This document shows, piece after piece, positions 46,070 to 55,441 of a DNA stretch of 64,000 nt (the stretch's first letter is position 1; each line of letters starts with the position of its first letter). The notes below the pieces were generated by a model. That model did not search any database. It saw only the letters and a program-made list of their open reading frames with translations, and was not told the origin of the DNA. The position numbers and the translations under genes were made by a program. This DNA is from Pseudomonadota bacterium (lineage in GTDB: Bacteria > Pseudomonadota > Alphaproteobacteria > Micavibrionales > CSBR16-224), in the NCBI GenBank assembly GCA_013285465.1, contig CP053449.1, positions 2,256,735 to 2,320,734 of the forward strand, given 5' to 3'.

Positions 46070-47698
46070 TTAACTGCAGCTGCCGCAGCCGCCGCTGCCG
46101 CAACCGCCGCTTTTGGCAGGAGGTTTTTCATCCTCATTGCGCGTAAATAACGTATTGACGCGATTATCCTTACCCGATGCGCTTCTGCCGCGCCATTTTT
46201 TCGGGCTTTCAAAAAGATCGGTTTCGCTGTTGCTATGCGTTGAACAGCCGTTCCCGAAACTAAAGCCGCAACCGCCGCTTTCGCCGTAAGCGTCCAGCGT
46301 CTCCTCACGATGTCCGGTCGGAATAACGTAACGGTCCTCATAATTGGCGATGGCCATGATCTGATACATATCCTGCACCATTTCCGGCGACAGCCCGACA
46401 TCCTTTAGAACGGCACTGTTATCCGTATTTTCGAACATCTTTCCGCGCATGTAATGACGCATCGCCATCATCCGGCGCAAAGCTTTTTTCACCGGTTCTT
46501 CCTTTCCGGCGGTCAAAAGATTAGCCAGATATTTTACCGGAATACGCATTTCATCCAGATCCGGCATAATACCGGTTTGATCGGTCGGAATTCTGCCGTC
46601 TTCCGCCGCGGCCTGCAAAGGTGACAGCGGCGGAATATACCAGACCATCGGCAATGTTCTGTATTCCGGATGCAGCGGGAATGCGACTTTCCAGTCCATC
46701 GCCATTTTATAGACAGGCGATTTTTGCGCGCCTTCTATCCAGTTCTCCGGAATACCGTCTTTTCTGGCCTGCGCAATCACTTCGGGATCATGGGGGTCAA
46801 GGAAGATATTCAGCTGCGCTTCGTACAAATCCTCTTCATTCTCAACGCTTGCCGCCTCTTCAATCCGGTCGGCATCATACAGAATAACACCCAGATAGCG
46901 GATACGCCCGACACAGGTTTCCGAGCAAACCGTCGGCTCACCGTTTTCGATCCGCGGATAGCAGAACGTACATTTTTCGGCCTTGCCGGATTTCCAGTTA
47001 TAATAAATTTTCTTATAAGGACAGCCGGACACACACATACGCCAGCCGCGGCATTTATCCTGATCGATCAGAACAATCCCGTCTTCTTCACGCTTATAGA
47101 TGGAGCCGGACGGGCAGGATGCCACGCAGGTCGGATTCAGACAATGTTCGCACAGGCGCGGCAAATACATCATGAAGGTGTTTTCAAACTGGCCGTAAAT
47201 TTCTTCTTCGATATCTTTGAAATTATAATCCTTACGGCGGTGTTCAAATTCCGTTCCGAGAATTTCCTCCCAGTTCGGCCCCCATTTGATTTTCTCCATC
47301 CGCTCGCCGGATACAAGAGAACGCGGACGCGCCGTCGGCGGTGTTTTGGACTCCGGCGCTTTCTGCAAATGATCGTAATCAAAAGTGAAGGGTTCGTAAT
47401 AATCATCAATTTCCGGCATATTCGGGTTTCCGAATATTTTCGCCAGCATACGCCAGCGGCCGCCTTGGACAGGCTCAATCTTGCCGTTGCTTTTTCTTTT
47501 CCAGCCGCCCTGCCATTTTTTCTGGTTCTCCCAGTCTTTGGGATAGCCGACCCCCGGCTTGGTTTCGACATTATTGAACCACGCATATTCAACCCCTTCA
47601 CGCGAGGTCCAGACATTCTTGCATGTCACGGAACAAGTGTGACAGCCGATGCATTTATCAAGATTAAGAACCTTGCCGATCTGTGCCCTTACCTTCAT
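46070..47698 (-). CDS. narH: respiratory nitrate reductase beta subunit
   Basis: 542 residues with four iron-sulfur cysteine groups: CIGCHTCSVTC, CEHCLNPTCVASC, CRGWRMCVSGC (Trp variant giving the 3Fe-4S cluster) and CTFCYPRI...CSETC. The conserved GCGFSFGNGC segment is near the end. After it the protein runs on for about 50 residues and finishes with PPAKSGGCGSGGCGSCS, a Cys/Gly tail not present in E. coli NarH. The start overlaps the narG stop by 4 bp. Confidence 0.95.
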   Translation of the reverse strand: MKVRAQIGKVLNLDKCIGCHTCSVTCKNVWTSREGVEYAWFNNVETKPGVGYPKDWENQKKWQGGWKRKSNGKIEPVQGGRWRMLAKIFGNPNMPEIDDYYEPFTFDYDHLQKAPESKTPPTARPRSLVSGERMEKIKWGPNWEEILGTEFEHRRKDYNFKDIEEEIYGQFENTFMMYLPRLCEHCLNPTCVASCPSGSIYKREEDGIVLIDQDKCRGWRMCVSGCPYKKIYYNWKSGKAEKCTFCYPRIENGEPTVCSETCVGRIRYLGVILYDADRIEEAASVENEEDLYEAQLNIFLDPHDPEVIAQARKDGIPENWIEGAQKSPVYKMAMDWKVAFPLHPEYRTLPMVWYIPPLSPLQAAAEDGRIPTDQTGIMPDLDEMRIPVKYLANLLTAGKEEPVKKALRRMMAMRHYMRGKMFENTDNSAVLKDVGLSPEMVQDMYQIMAIANYEDRYVIPTGHREETLDAYGESGGCGFSFGNGCSTHSNSETDLFESPKKWRGRSASGKDNRVNTLFTRNEDEKPPAKSGGCGSGGCGSCS

Positions 47699-50600
47699 TG
47701 CGCCGCCTCCATCGCCGTTTCTGCTTTTTCTTCCAGCCAGTCAATATCCTCATCCGCGACCCTGCGGACGATGACAAATTCATCACGGTTGGAACCGACT
47801 GTTCCATAGTAATTGAAACCGTAAGACTGCTGCGCATAGCCGCCGATCATATGTGTCGGCTTGACCGTTGCCCGCGTGACGGAGTTGTGAATACCGCCGC
47901 GCGCACCGGTAATTTTACTGCCCGGCATATTGACGATTTTTTCCTGCGCGTGATACATCAGCATCATGCCTTCATTGACACGCTGCGACACAACGGCACG
48001 CGCCATAATCGCCCCATTGGCATTAAAGACTTCCAGCCAGTCATTATCCTTGACGCCGATTTTTCCGGCATCCGTTTCACTGACCCAGACAATCGGCCCG
48101 CCGCGCGACAATGTCAGCATGTGCAGATTATCCGAATAGGTCGAGTGAATACCCCATTTCTGGTGCGGCGTGATGAAATTCAGCAATATCGTCGGCGATT
48201 CCTTGCCGTGCTTTTTCATCATTTTTTCCACCGTCTGGGTATTGATCGGCGGACGGTAGGAGACAAGCCCTTCACCGAAATCAATCATCCACGGATGATC
48301 CTGATAAAGCTGCTGCCGCCCCGTTAATGTCCGCCAGGGAATAAATTCATGCACATTGGTGTAACCGGCATTATAGCAGACATGTTCCGATTCCAGCCCG
48401 CTCCATGTCGGTGAAGAGATAATCTTGCGCGGCTGTGCCTGAATATCGCGGAAGCGGATTTTCTCCTCTTCTTTCGGCAGTGCCAGATGCGTATGATCCC
48501 GTCCCGTCATTTTACTGAGCGCCGCCCAGCTTTTGACAGCGACTTCGCCATTGGTTTCCGGCGCAAGTGTCAGCACGACTTCACAGGCATCAATATCGCT
48601 TTCGATCTTGGCGCGCCCGTTCTTTTCACCATTCAGTTTTTTCAGGAAATCAACTTCGTGATCGGTGTTCCAGCCGATACCTTTACCGCCGTTACCGAGT
48701 TTTTCCATCAAAGGACCAAGCGATGTAAAGCGCTCATATGTCGCCGGATAGTCGCGTTCCACGACTTTCATCGCCGGCATCGTCATTCCCGGAACGGCAT
48801 CACATTCTTTCTTGCGCCATTCTTTCACGTCATTCTGCGCCAATTCACCCGGCGTATCATGCTGGATCGGTGTCAGCACAATTTCTTTCTCGACACCAAG
48901 ATGACCCGGAACGATTTCCGAAAATTTCTTCGCAATACCTTTATAAATTTCCCAATCCGAACGGCTTTGCCAGACCGGATCAATGGCTTTTGATAAAGGA
49001 TGGATAAACGGATGCATATCTGATGTGTTCAGATCATTTTTCTCGTACCAGCTTGCCGTCGGCAGCACGATATCGGAATAGACACAGGTCGTCGACATCC
49101 GGAAATCAAGGGTGACGAGCAAATCGAGTTTACCCTCCGGCGCTTTATCATGCCAGACGACTTCCGCAGATGCCCCCGGCCCCTGCTTGCCCAAATCCTT
49201 ACCCTGCACACCATGCTGCGTTCCCAGCAGGTGCTTCAGGAAATATTCATGCCCTTTCCCTGATGAGCCCAGCAAATTGGAGCGCCAGACAAACATGTTA
49301 CGCGGCCAGTTTTCCGGTTTGTCCGGGTCTTCACAGGACATACGCAAATCGCCCTTTTTCAGACGGCTGACAACATAATCGACCGGATCCTTGCCTTTCT
49401 TTTCCGCTTCGCGCACAAGCGAAAGCGGGTTTTCTTCAAGCTGCGGCGCCGAGGGCAACCACCCCATACGTTCCGCACGGATATTGCAATCAATCAGCGA
49501 ACCTTTCCATTTTTTCTTATCTGCCAGCGGCGATAAAATATCATGCACGCCCAGCGTTTCATAACGCCATTGATCGGTATGGGCGTAGAAAAACGAGGTC
49601 GAATTCTGCTGGCGCGGCGGACGCGCCCAGTCCAGACCAAAGGCCAGCGGCAGCCACCCCGTTTGCGGGCGGAGTTTTTCCTGACCGACATAATGCGCCC
49701 AGCCGCCGCCCGACTGGCCGACACAGCCGCAGAAAGTCAGCATATTAATCGCCGCGCGGTAATTCATATCCATGTGATACCAGTGGTTCATTGCCGCGCC
49801 GATGATAATCATCGATTTGCCTTTTGTTTTATCGGCATTATCGGCAAAAGCGCGCGCAACACGAATGACATTCTCTGCGGGAACACCCGTAATGCTCTCC
49901 TGCCATTTCGGCGTATAGGGAATATTCTCGTCATAATTTTCCGCAACATGATCACCGCCCAACCCCGCACGGGCAATGCCGTAATTGGCGCAGAGCAGAT
50001 CAAAAACCGTCACCACAGGTGTTTTTTTACCGTTCAGCGTCAGATATTTTACCGGTAATTTGCGATCCAGAATTTCTTCCTGCGCATTCGGTTCGAAATA
50101 ACCGTGTTCATGATCCAGCCCGCCGAAATAGGGGAAGCCGACCTCCAGAACATCATCATGTGTGCCCAACAGCGTTTTGACGGGGCGGATTTCCTTACCC
50201 GTTGCCGCATCCTGAGGAACGATATTCCATTTTCCCTCTTCACCCCAGCGGAAACCGATAGAGCCGGTCGGCACAACGGGATTGCCGCTGTTTTCATCAA
50301 TACAAATCGTTTTCCATGCGGGATTGTTTTTCTGCCCCAAAGATTTCGCAAAATCGGCGGCACGTATGAAGCGCCCCGGAACGTATTTTTTCCCGCGTTT
50401 TTCCAGTCTGACCAGATGCGGCATATCCGTATAGGAGCGGCAGTAATCATCAAAATATTCCGATGTCTTGTCGATATGAAATTCTTTTAAGATGACATGC
50501 CCCATCGCCATACCCAGCGCCGCATCCGTTCCCTGACGCGGGTTCAGCCAGATATCGCCGAATTTCGACGCTTCGGAATAATCGGGCGTGACGGTCACGA

Positions 50601-51435
50601 CCTGCGTTCCTTTATACCGTGCCTCGGTCATAAAATGCGCATCAGGCGTCCGCGTCTGCGGGACATTCGACCCCCACATAATAATAAAGCCGGCATTATA
50701 CCAATCCGCACTTTCCGGCACATCCGTTTGCTCCCCCCATGTTTGCGGGGAGGCCGGCGGCAAATCGCAATACCAGTCATAAAAACTCATGCAGACGCCG
50801 CCGATCAGGGACAGGTAACGCGACCCCGCCGCATATGAAATCATCGACATTGCCGGAATAGGCGAAAAGCCGATCACACGGTCAGGCCCGTGTTCTTTAA
50901 TCGTATAAATATTGGCGGCGGCGGAAATTTCATTCACTTCATCCCATTCCGCACGGACAAAACCGCCCATCCCGCGAAGCTTTTGATAGCTGCTGCGTTT
51001 TTTCGGGTCTTCCTGTATCGCCTGCCATGCCTTGACGGGATCATCACCGTTATTGGCTTTTTCCTCACGCCAAAGCTGTAAAAGTTTTTTGCGGATCAAC
51101 GGGTATTTCAAACGGTTGGCGGAATAAATATACCAGCTGTAACTGGCGCCGCGCGAACAGCCGCGCGGCTCATGATTGGGAAGATCAGGACGCGTCCGCG
51201 GGTAATCGGTCTGCTGTGTTTCCCATGTGATCAAACCGTTTTTGACGTAAATTTTCCATGAGCAGGAGCCCGTGCAATTCACACCATGTGTCGAGCGGAC
51301 AATTTTATCATGCGCCCAGCGACCGCGATAAGCTTCTTCCCATGCACGGTTTTCACCGGTCGTTATGCCGTGACCGCCGGAAAACTCTTCTTTCCGACTG
51401 GCAAAATAAGTCATGCGATCGATAAAATAGCTCAT
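47695..51435 (-). CDS. narG: respiratory nitrate reductase alpha subunit
   Basis: 1246 residues, close to E. coli NarG (1247). The membrane-facing active site reduces nitrate to nitrite with Mo-bis-MGD. It carries the N-terminal FS0 cluster motif HGVNCTGSCSWKIY...GCSRG (His and three Cys) and the Mo-binding region SADWYNAGFIIMWGSNVPQTRTPDAHF. It lacks a Tat signal, as expected for a cytoplasm-facing Nar enzyme. An FNR-type box lies 62 bp upstream. Confidence 0.97.
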   Translation of the reverse strand: MSYFIDRMTYFASRKEEFSGGHGITTGENRAWEEAYRGRWAHDKIVRSTHGVNCTGSCSWKIYVKNGLITWETQQTDYPRTRPDLPNHEPRGCSRGASYSWYIYSANRLKYPLIRKKLLQLWREEKANNGDDPVKAWQAIQEDPKKRSSYQKLRGMGGFVRAEWDEVNEISAAANIYTIKEHGPDRVIGFSPIPAMSMISYAAGSRYLSLIGGVCMSFYDWYCDLPPASPQTWGEQTDVPESADWYNAGFIIMWGSNVPQTRTPDAHFMTEARYKGTQVVTVTPDYSEASKFGDIWLNPRQGTDAALGMAMGHVILKEFHIDKTSEYFDDYCRSYTDMPHLVRLEKRGKKYVPGRFIRAADFAKSLGQKNNPAWKTICIDENSGNPVVPTGSIGFRWGEEGKWNIVPQDAATGKEIRPVKTLLGTHDDVLEVGFPYFGGLDHEHGYFEPNAQEEILDRKLPVKYLTLNGKKTPVVTVFDLLCANYGIARAGLGGDHVAENYDENIPYTPKWQESITGVPAENVIRVARAFADNADKTKGKSMIIIGAAMNHWYHMDMNYRAAINMLTFCGCVGQSGGGWAHYVGQEKLRPQTGWLPLAFGLDWARPPRQQNSTSFFYAHTDQWRYETLGVHDILSPLADKKKWKGSLIDCNIRAERMGWLPSAPQLEENPLSLVREAEKKGKDPVDYVVSRLKKGDLRMSCEDPDKPENWPRNMFVWRSNLLGSSGKGHEYFLKHLLGTQHGVQGKDLGKQGPGASAEVVWHDKAPEGKLDLLVTLDFRMSTTCVYSDIVLPTASWYEKNDLNTSDMHPFIHPLSKAIDPVWQSRSDWEIYKGIAKKFSEIVPGHLGVEKEIVLTPIQHDTPGELAQNDVKEWRKKECDAVPGMTMPAMKVVERDYPATYERFTSLGPLMEKLGNGGKGIGWNTDHEVDFLKKLNGEKNGRAKIESDIDACEVVLTLAPETNGEVAVKSWAALSKMTGRDHTHLALPKEEEKIRFRDIQAQPRKIISSPTWSGLESEHVCYNAGYTNVHEFIPWRTLTGRQQLYQDHPWMIDFGEGLVSYRPPINTQTVEKMMKKHGKESPTILLNFITPHQKWGIHSTYSDNLHMLTLSRGGPIVWVSETDAGKIGVKDNDWLEVFNANGAIMARAVVSQRVNEGMMLMYHAQEKIVNMPGSKITGARGGIHNSVTRATVKPTHMIGGYAQQSYGFNYYGTVGSNRDEFVIVRRVADEDIDWLEEKAETAMEAAQ

Positions 51436-51496
51436 GAGATTCCACTCCTTAAGAATTACCGTTTGGGCATCCTGTCATTTTTCTTCATTGTTCAAA

Positions 51497-51510
51497 TTGA
51501 TCTCGGTCAA
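51497..51510 (-). promoter_or_regulatory. FNR-type box before narG
   Basis: TTGAT-CTCG-GTCAA, one base off the consensus, in the 88-bp gap between narK2 and narG, centred about 68 bp before the narG start. It could drive an internal narGHJI promoter. No good -10 hexamer is seen at the usual distance. Confidence 0.55.
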
Positions 51511-51523
51511 CTGCCGTCATTTT

Positions 51524-53188
51524 TTACGGGTTTTTATATGTTGCCCCGGGGCGCAAATAAACCCACCAGTTCAGCACGACACAAACCAGATAAAAACCGG
51601 CAAAACCGTATAAAGCGATCTCCGGCGTTGCCGCTTTGATCTGTTCTCCCAAAATTTGGGGAACAATGAATGCACCATAGGCGGCGACGGCAGATGTCCA
51701 GCCCAATACCGGCCCGGCCTGTTCCTTATCAAACACTTTTGCGATTGTGCGGAAGGTTGATCCGTTCCCGATACCGCTGGCAAAGAATAAGGCCAAAAAC
51801 ATCAGGAAAAACGGCACGAAATAGTCTTCCGGCGATGCGGATGCATAAGCCGCCTTCATATAATATCCGGCACCGATTGCTGCTGCGACCATCACAATAG
51901 AGGTAATTTGCGTCACAAGCGCGCCGCCCATCTTATCCGCAATCCATCCGCCGATCGGACGGATCAATGCGCCGATAAACGGTCCGATCCAGGCAAACAT
52001 CAAGGCACTCGGCGCCGCCGGATTGATTGTCGTATGTGTCATCGCCCCGTCGACAAGAATATGCTGGTAACCGAAAATGACTTTAATGGATAAAGCGAAA
52101 GCCGCCGAATAACCGATAAAGGATCCGAAAGTCATTGTATAGATAACCGTCATAATCCATGTATGGGAATGTTTAAAAATACGGTACTGCCTTTTAAGGC
52201 TTTGGCCGATTGTTCCCGGCAGCATTCTTAAGACCGCAACCGTGGTCGCAATAACCGCAGGCAGAATAATCCACTTGCTGATTTCCGTTCCGGCACCGTT
52301 TGCCGCAGCCGGCAGCATCAGCCACAATCCGGCTCCCGCCACAACCAGACCGATCAGCAGCATAACAGCCAGTTTCATCATTGACCCCAGCGGCCCGCTG
52401 ATATCCGGCGACACATGCTCGGCGCGAATATTATTCATGCCAAACCATGCCGCGATCACAAGCGGCACCAAAATGGCCACCCAGATAAATCCCGCATTCT
52501 GAATCCATGTATCCGTTCCCGCCGGGATTTTGCCGATCAGCGTTCCGCTTGTATTTTGCAGCGTCATCGCATCGCCCCCGAATAAGGCAAAGGTCATAAC
52601 AAGCGGCACAAGAATTTGCATTGTCGTCACGCCGAAATTACCCAATCCGGCATTCAGCCCCAGAGACAATCCCTGTACTTTTTTCGGGAAGAAAAAGCTG
52701 ATATTGGACATAGAGGACGCGAAATTACCGCCGCCAAAGCCCGACAGCAATGCCAGCGCCTGAAACACCCATAACGGCGTATCCATAGACTGCAACGCCA
52801 CGCCCGTTCCGAAAGCCGGCAAAATCAGCAGCGCCGTTGTAAAGAACAACGTGTTTCTGCCCCCCGCCAGCCTGATGAAGAAGGAGCTGGGAATACGCAA
52901 TGTTGCACCGGATAACCCGCCGATGGCAGAGAGGGTAAAGAGCTCCGACTGCGCAAAGGGAAAACCGAGATTCAGCATCTGCACCGTCACAATGCTCCAG
53001 TAAAGCCAGACGGCAAAGCCGCATAACAGACAGGGAATGGAAATCCACAAATTCCGCCATGCTATTTTTTTGCCATGTGCGGCCCATTGTTTTTCATTTT
53101 CAGGATCCCATTCCTGAATATCCGCACCGCCCCAACCGGAGGCCTTCGGCTTGCTCACATCATTTGCAACGTCTGTTTCCGTTTTCAT
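51524..53188 (-). CDS. narK2: NarK2-type nitrate/nitrite antiporter
   Basis: 554 residues, major facilitator family with 12 membrane helices. Its nitrate signature is GGNFASSMSNISFFFPKKVQG. LGLNAGLGNFGV is typical of type II NarK (nitrate/nitrite exchange). It has a long N-terminal cytoplasmic stretch before the first helix. It lies 21 bp after narK1; the two separate genes correspond to the two halves of fused NarK proteins known in Paracoccus. Confidence 0.9.
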   Translation of the reverse strand: MKTETDVANDVSKPKASGWGGADIQEWDPENEKQWAAHGKKIAWRNLWISIPCLLCGFAVWLYWSIVTVQMLNLGFPFAQSELFTLSAIGGLSGATLRIPSSFFIRLAGGRNTLFFTTALLILPAFGTGVALQSMDTPLWVFQALALLSGFGGGNFASSMSNISFFFPKKVQGLSLGLNAGLGNFGVTTMQILVPLVMTFALFGGDAMTLQNTSGTLIGKIPAGTDTWIQNAGFIWVAILVPLVIAAWFGMNNIRAEHVSPDISGPLGSMMKLAVMLLIGLVVAGAGLWLMLPAAANGAGTEISKWIILPAVIATTVAVLRMLPGTIGQSLKRQYRIFKHSHTWIMTVIYTMTFGSFIGYSAAFALSIKVIFGYQHILVDGAMTHTTINPAAPSALMFAWIGPFIGALIRPIGGWIADKMGGALVTQITSIVMVAAAIGAGYYMKAAYASASPEDYFVPFFLMFLALFFASGIGNGSTFRTIAKVFDKEQAGPVLGWTSAVAAYGAFIVPQILGEQIKAATPEIALYGFAGFYLVCVVLNWWVYLRPGATYKNP

Positions 53189-53209
53189 AGCGAAACCTTT
53201 CCTTTGATA

Positions 53210-54508
53210 CTATTTCCCCTTTCCCGACAATTCGGGAAGATAAGCCGGTTTTTTCAATTCCGGATGTGCTTTACGTTCCATGATACGGATGGCGAAATGC
53301 ATCCAGGTCAGGGCAATGGCCACAAGCGCAAACAGCAGCATGAAGCAGCTCGTCCAGACATGCGTCAGATCATTCATTATTCCGAACAGAATCGGCAGAA
53401 CAAAGCCGCCCAAACCGCCGATCATACCGACAAGACCGCCGACAGAGCCGACATGGCCGGGATAGTAAACCGGAATATGCTTATATACGGCCGCTTTTCC
53501 GAGTGACATGAAGAAACCCAGAATAAAAATCAGCGCGACAAAGACGGGCAGTGCCATCGAAATGGTAAAAGAAATATCGCGGTCAATTCCTTCGACAACA
53601 TAATGCGTTGTCGGATATGACAGAAAGAAGGTGCAGACGACAGACATAATAAATGTCCAATACATCACGGTACGTGCGCCGTATTTATCGGACAGCCATC
53701 CCCCCAATATACGGAACAGACTGGCCGGAATGGAGTAAAATGCCGCAAGCATACCCGCGGTTTTGATATCCAGCCCATAGGCACCGGTCAGATAGCGCGG
53801 CAGCCACAGCGCCAGCGCGACAAAAGCCCCGAAGACAAAGAAGTAATAGAGAGAAAAGCGCCAAACCTGCAATTTTTGCAGCGGCTTCATTTGCATCCAC
53901 ATCGCTGCCGGTTTTTCGCCTTTTTTACGCCTTTCCACCAAATCAGGGTCATCTTCCGTTGTCAGCCAGAATAAAATCGCCGTCACAAACATCACCCCGG
54001 CCCAGATATGTGCCACGGCAATCCAGCCCATCGCCACCATCACGAATGGCGCACAGAATTTCGTGACAGCCGCACCGACATTACCGGCACCGAAAATGCC
54101 CAATGCCGTTCCCTGTTTTTCTTTCGGATACCATTTTGAAACATAGGCGATACCTGCCGCAAACGAGCCACCGGAAATACCGACGCCCAAGGCGGCGATC
54201 AAAAACTCGATATAGCTATCGGCAAAACTCAAAAACCATGTTGCCACCGCTGCAAGCAGCATGATGCCCGTATAAACAAGGCGTCCGCCATATTGATCCG
54301 TCCAGATACCGATAAATATGCGGCTAAGGGAACCTGTCAGAATAGGCGTTCCGATCAAAAGACCGAATTCCGTATCATTCAGTCCCAGATCCGCCTTGAT
54401 CTGGACACCGATAATCGAAAAAATCGTCCAAACGGCAAAACAAACGGTAAAGGCAAATGTGCTGATCCAAAGCGCACGGGTTTGCCCTTTTTGCTGAACT
54501 TCCGACAT
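53210..54508 (-). CDS. narK1: NarK1-type nitrate transporter
   Basis: 432 residues, 12 membrane helices of the major facilitator family, with conserved FGLLIGTPILTGSLSRIFIGIWTDQYGGR and the nitrate signature GGSFAAGIAYVSKWYPKEKQGTALG. This is the shorter, type I form (proton-linked nitrate uptake). First gene of the nar transcription unit; it diverges from a Crp/Fnr gene with an FNR box between them. Confidence 0.9.
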   Translation of the reverse strand: MSEVQQKGQTRALWISTFAFTVCFAVWTIFSIIGVQIKADLGLNDTEFGLLIGTPILTGSLSRIFIGIWTDQYGGRLVYTGIMLLAAVATWFLSFADSYIEFLIAALGVGISGGSFAAGIAYVSKWYPKEKQGTALGIFGAGNVGAAVTKFCAPFVMVAMGWIAVAHIWAGVMFVTAILFWLTTEDDPDLVERRKKGEKPAAMWMQMKPLQKLQVWRFSLYYFFVFGAFVALALWLPRYLTGAYGLDIKTAGMLAAFYSIPASLFRILGGWLSDKYGARTVMYWTFIMSVVCTFFLSYPTTHYVVEGIDRDISFTISMALPVFVALIFILGFFMSLGKAAVYKHIPVYYPGHVGSVGGLVGMIGGLGGFVLPILFGIMNDLTHVWTSCFMLLFALVAIALTWMHFAIRIMERKAHPELKKPAYLPELSGKGK

Positions 54509-54567
54509 GATTTTTAACCTCCCTCTGGTCTTTTCTGTCCTTTTTACAGCATTCCCCGCTTTGCAAC

Positions 54568-54581
54568 TTGATCCAGATCAA
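54568..54581. promoter_or_regulatory. perfect FNR box between narK1 and the second Crp/Fnr gene
   Basis: TTGAT-CCAG-ATCAA, consensus in both halves. Its centre is 66 bp from the narK1 start and 84 bp from the fnr-like start. Moderate -10 candidates lie at the right spacing on both strands (TAAAAA near 54546-54541 for narK1, TTAAAT at 54604-54609 for the regulator), so one site may serve both genes. Confidence 0.8.
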
Positions 54582-54658
54582 CTCATCTCTATAATGTTTC
54601 CTATTAAATAAAATAATAATGCTATTTATTAACAAATTAATTGTGGAAGCTTCGACAG

Positions 54659-55441
54659 ATGCCGCTAACCAAAAGTGATATATGGCCCACCGGCCTCGCG
54701 CGGAATAACGGCGTCCCGAAAATTTTTTATAATCTTAGTGAAGAGACGTTTCAAAAGCTGCTCAACCACTCCATTTTGCAAAACTACCCGCAAGGCCGGC
54801 TGCTGGTGCAGCAGGGTGACCGCCCGCAATATCTTTATTTTATTGCTGACGGAACCGTCAAAACGCTCCGCCAGGACGAGAACGGACGCGAGGTGACTTT
54901 GCGCCTGCTGCGCCCCGGTGAAACCTGTATGGAAGCCGTCATTTTTATGGATGGGGACTCACCGATCGCGGTGCAGGTCGCCAGCGATGCAAAACTCCTG
55001 TTAATACCGGTTGAAATTATCCGCAAAACCGTTCTGAGTGATGCGCAATTTGCGAATAATCTTCTGAGTATCGTGTCCTATCACTATAAGAACGCCATGC
55101 ACCAGATTGATGCCATGCATATCAAAAACCCTGCGCAAAGACTGGGTTATTATTTTCTACTGAAACATCTGGAAAACGGACATGACAATCTGGAATTCAC
55201 ATTGCCGTTTCAAAAATCTGCGATTGCCAATTATCTGGGCATGACCCCCGAGACTTTTTCACGCACATTGAAAAAGCTGAAACAGCAAGGTATCAGCTTT
55301 GAAGACAACACCATCAAAATGCGCGATGCCTATGTCTTGTGCAATTATTGTGACAGCGATGCGGAAAGTCTTTGCCACAACAGCGAGAAAGATGATTGTT
55401 TTTCCTGTCCGATCGGGAAAAATCAGGGAAATAAAGGATAA
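54659..55441 (+). CDS. Crp/Fnr-family regulator with C-terminal five-cysteine cluster
   Basis: About 260 residues from ATG 54659, with GGAAG upstream; TTG 54641 is the alternative start. The sensor domain has GDRPQYLYFIADGTVKTLRQ and LLRPGETCMEAVIF. The recognition helix is MTPETFSRTLKKL, with the E--SR pattern that reads TTGAT. There is no N-terminal FNR-type cluster. Instead, beyond the winged helix, the chain ends with LCNYCDSDAESLCHNSE and CFSCPIG: Cys228, 231, 239, 247 and 250. This could bind a metal or iron-sulfur cluster. Divergent from narK1, so probably its regulator and autoregulated. Confidence 0.85.
   Translation: MPLTKSDIWPTGLARNNGVPKIFYNLSEETFQKLLNHSILQNYPQGRLLVQQGDRPQYLYFIADGTVKTLRQDENGREVTLRLLRPGETCMEAVIFMDGDSPIAVQVASDAKLLLIPVEIIRKTVLSDAQFANNLLSIVSYHYKNAMHQIDAMHIKNPAQRLGYYFLLKHLENGHDNLEFTLPFQKSAIANYLGMTPETFSRTLKKLKQQGISFEDNTIKMRDAYVLCNYCDSDAESLCHNSEKDDCFSCPIGKNQGNKG

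Noticed and set aside
46670-47809. 379-codon open frame on the plus strand opposite narH/narG
   Set aside because: Lies entirely antisense to narH and narG, which have clear family motifs; the translation shows no domain and a composition typical of antisense frames.
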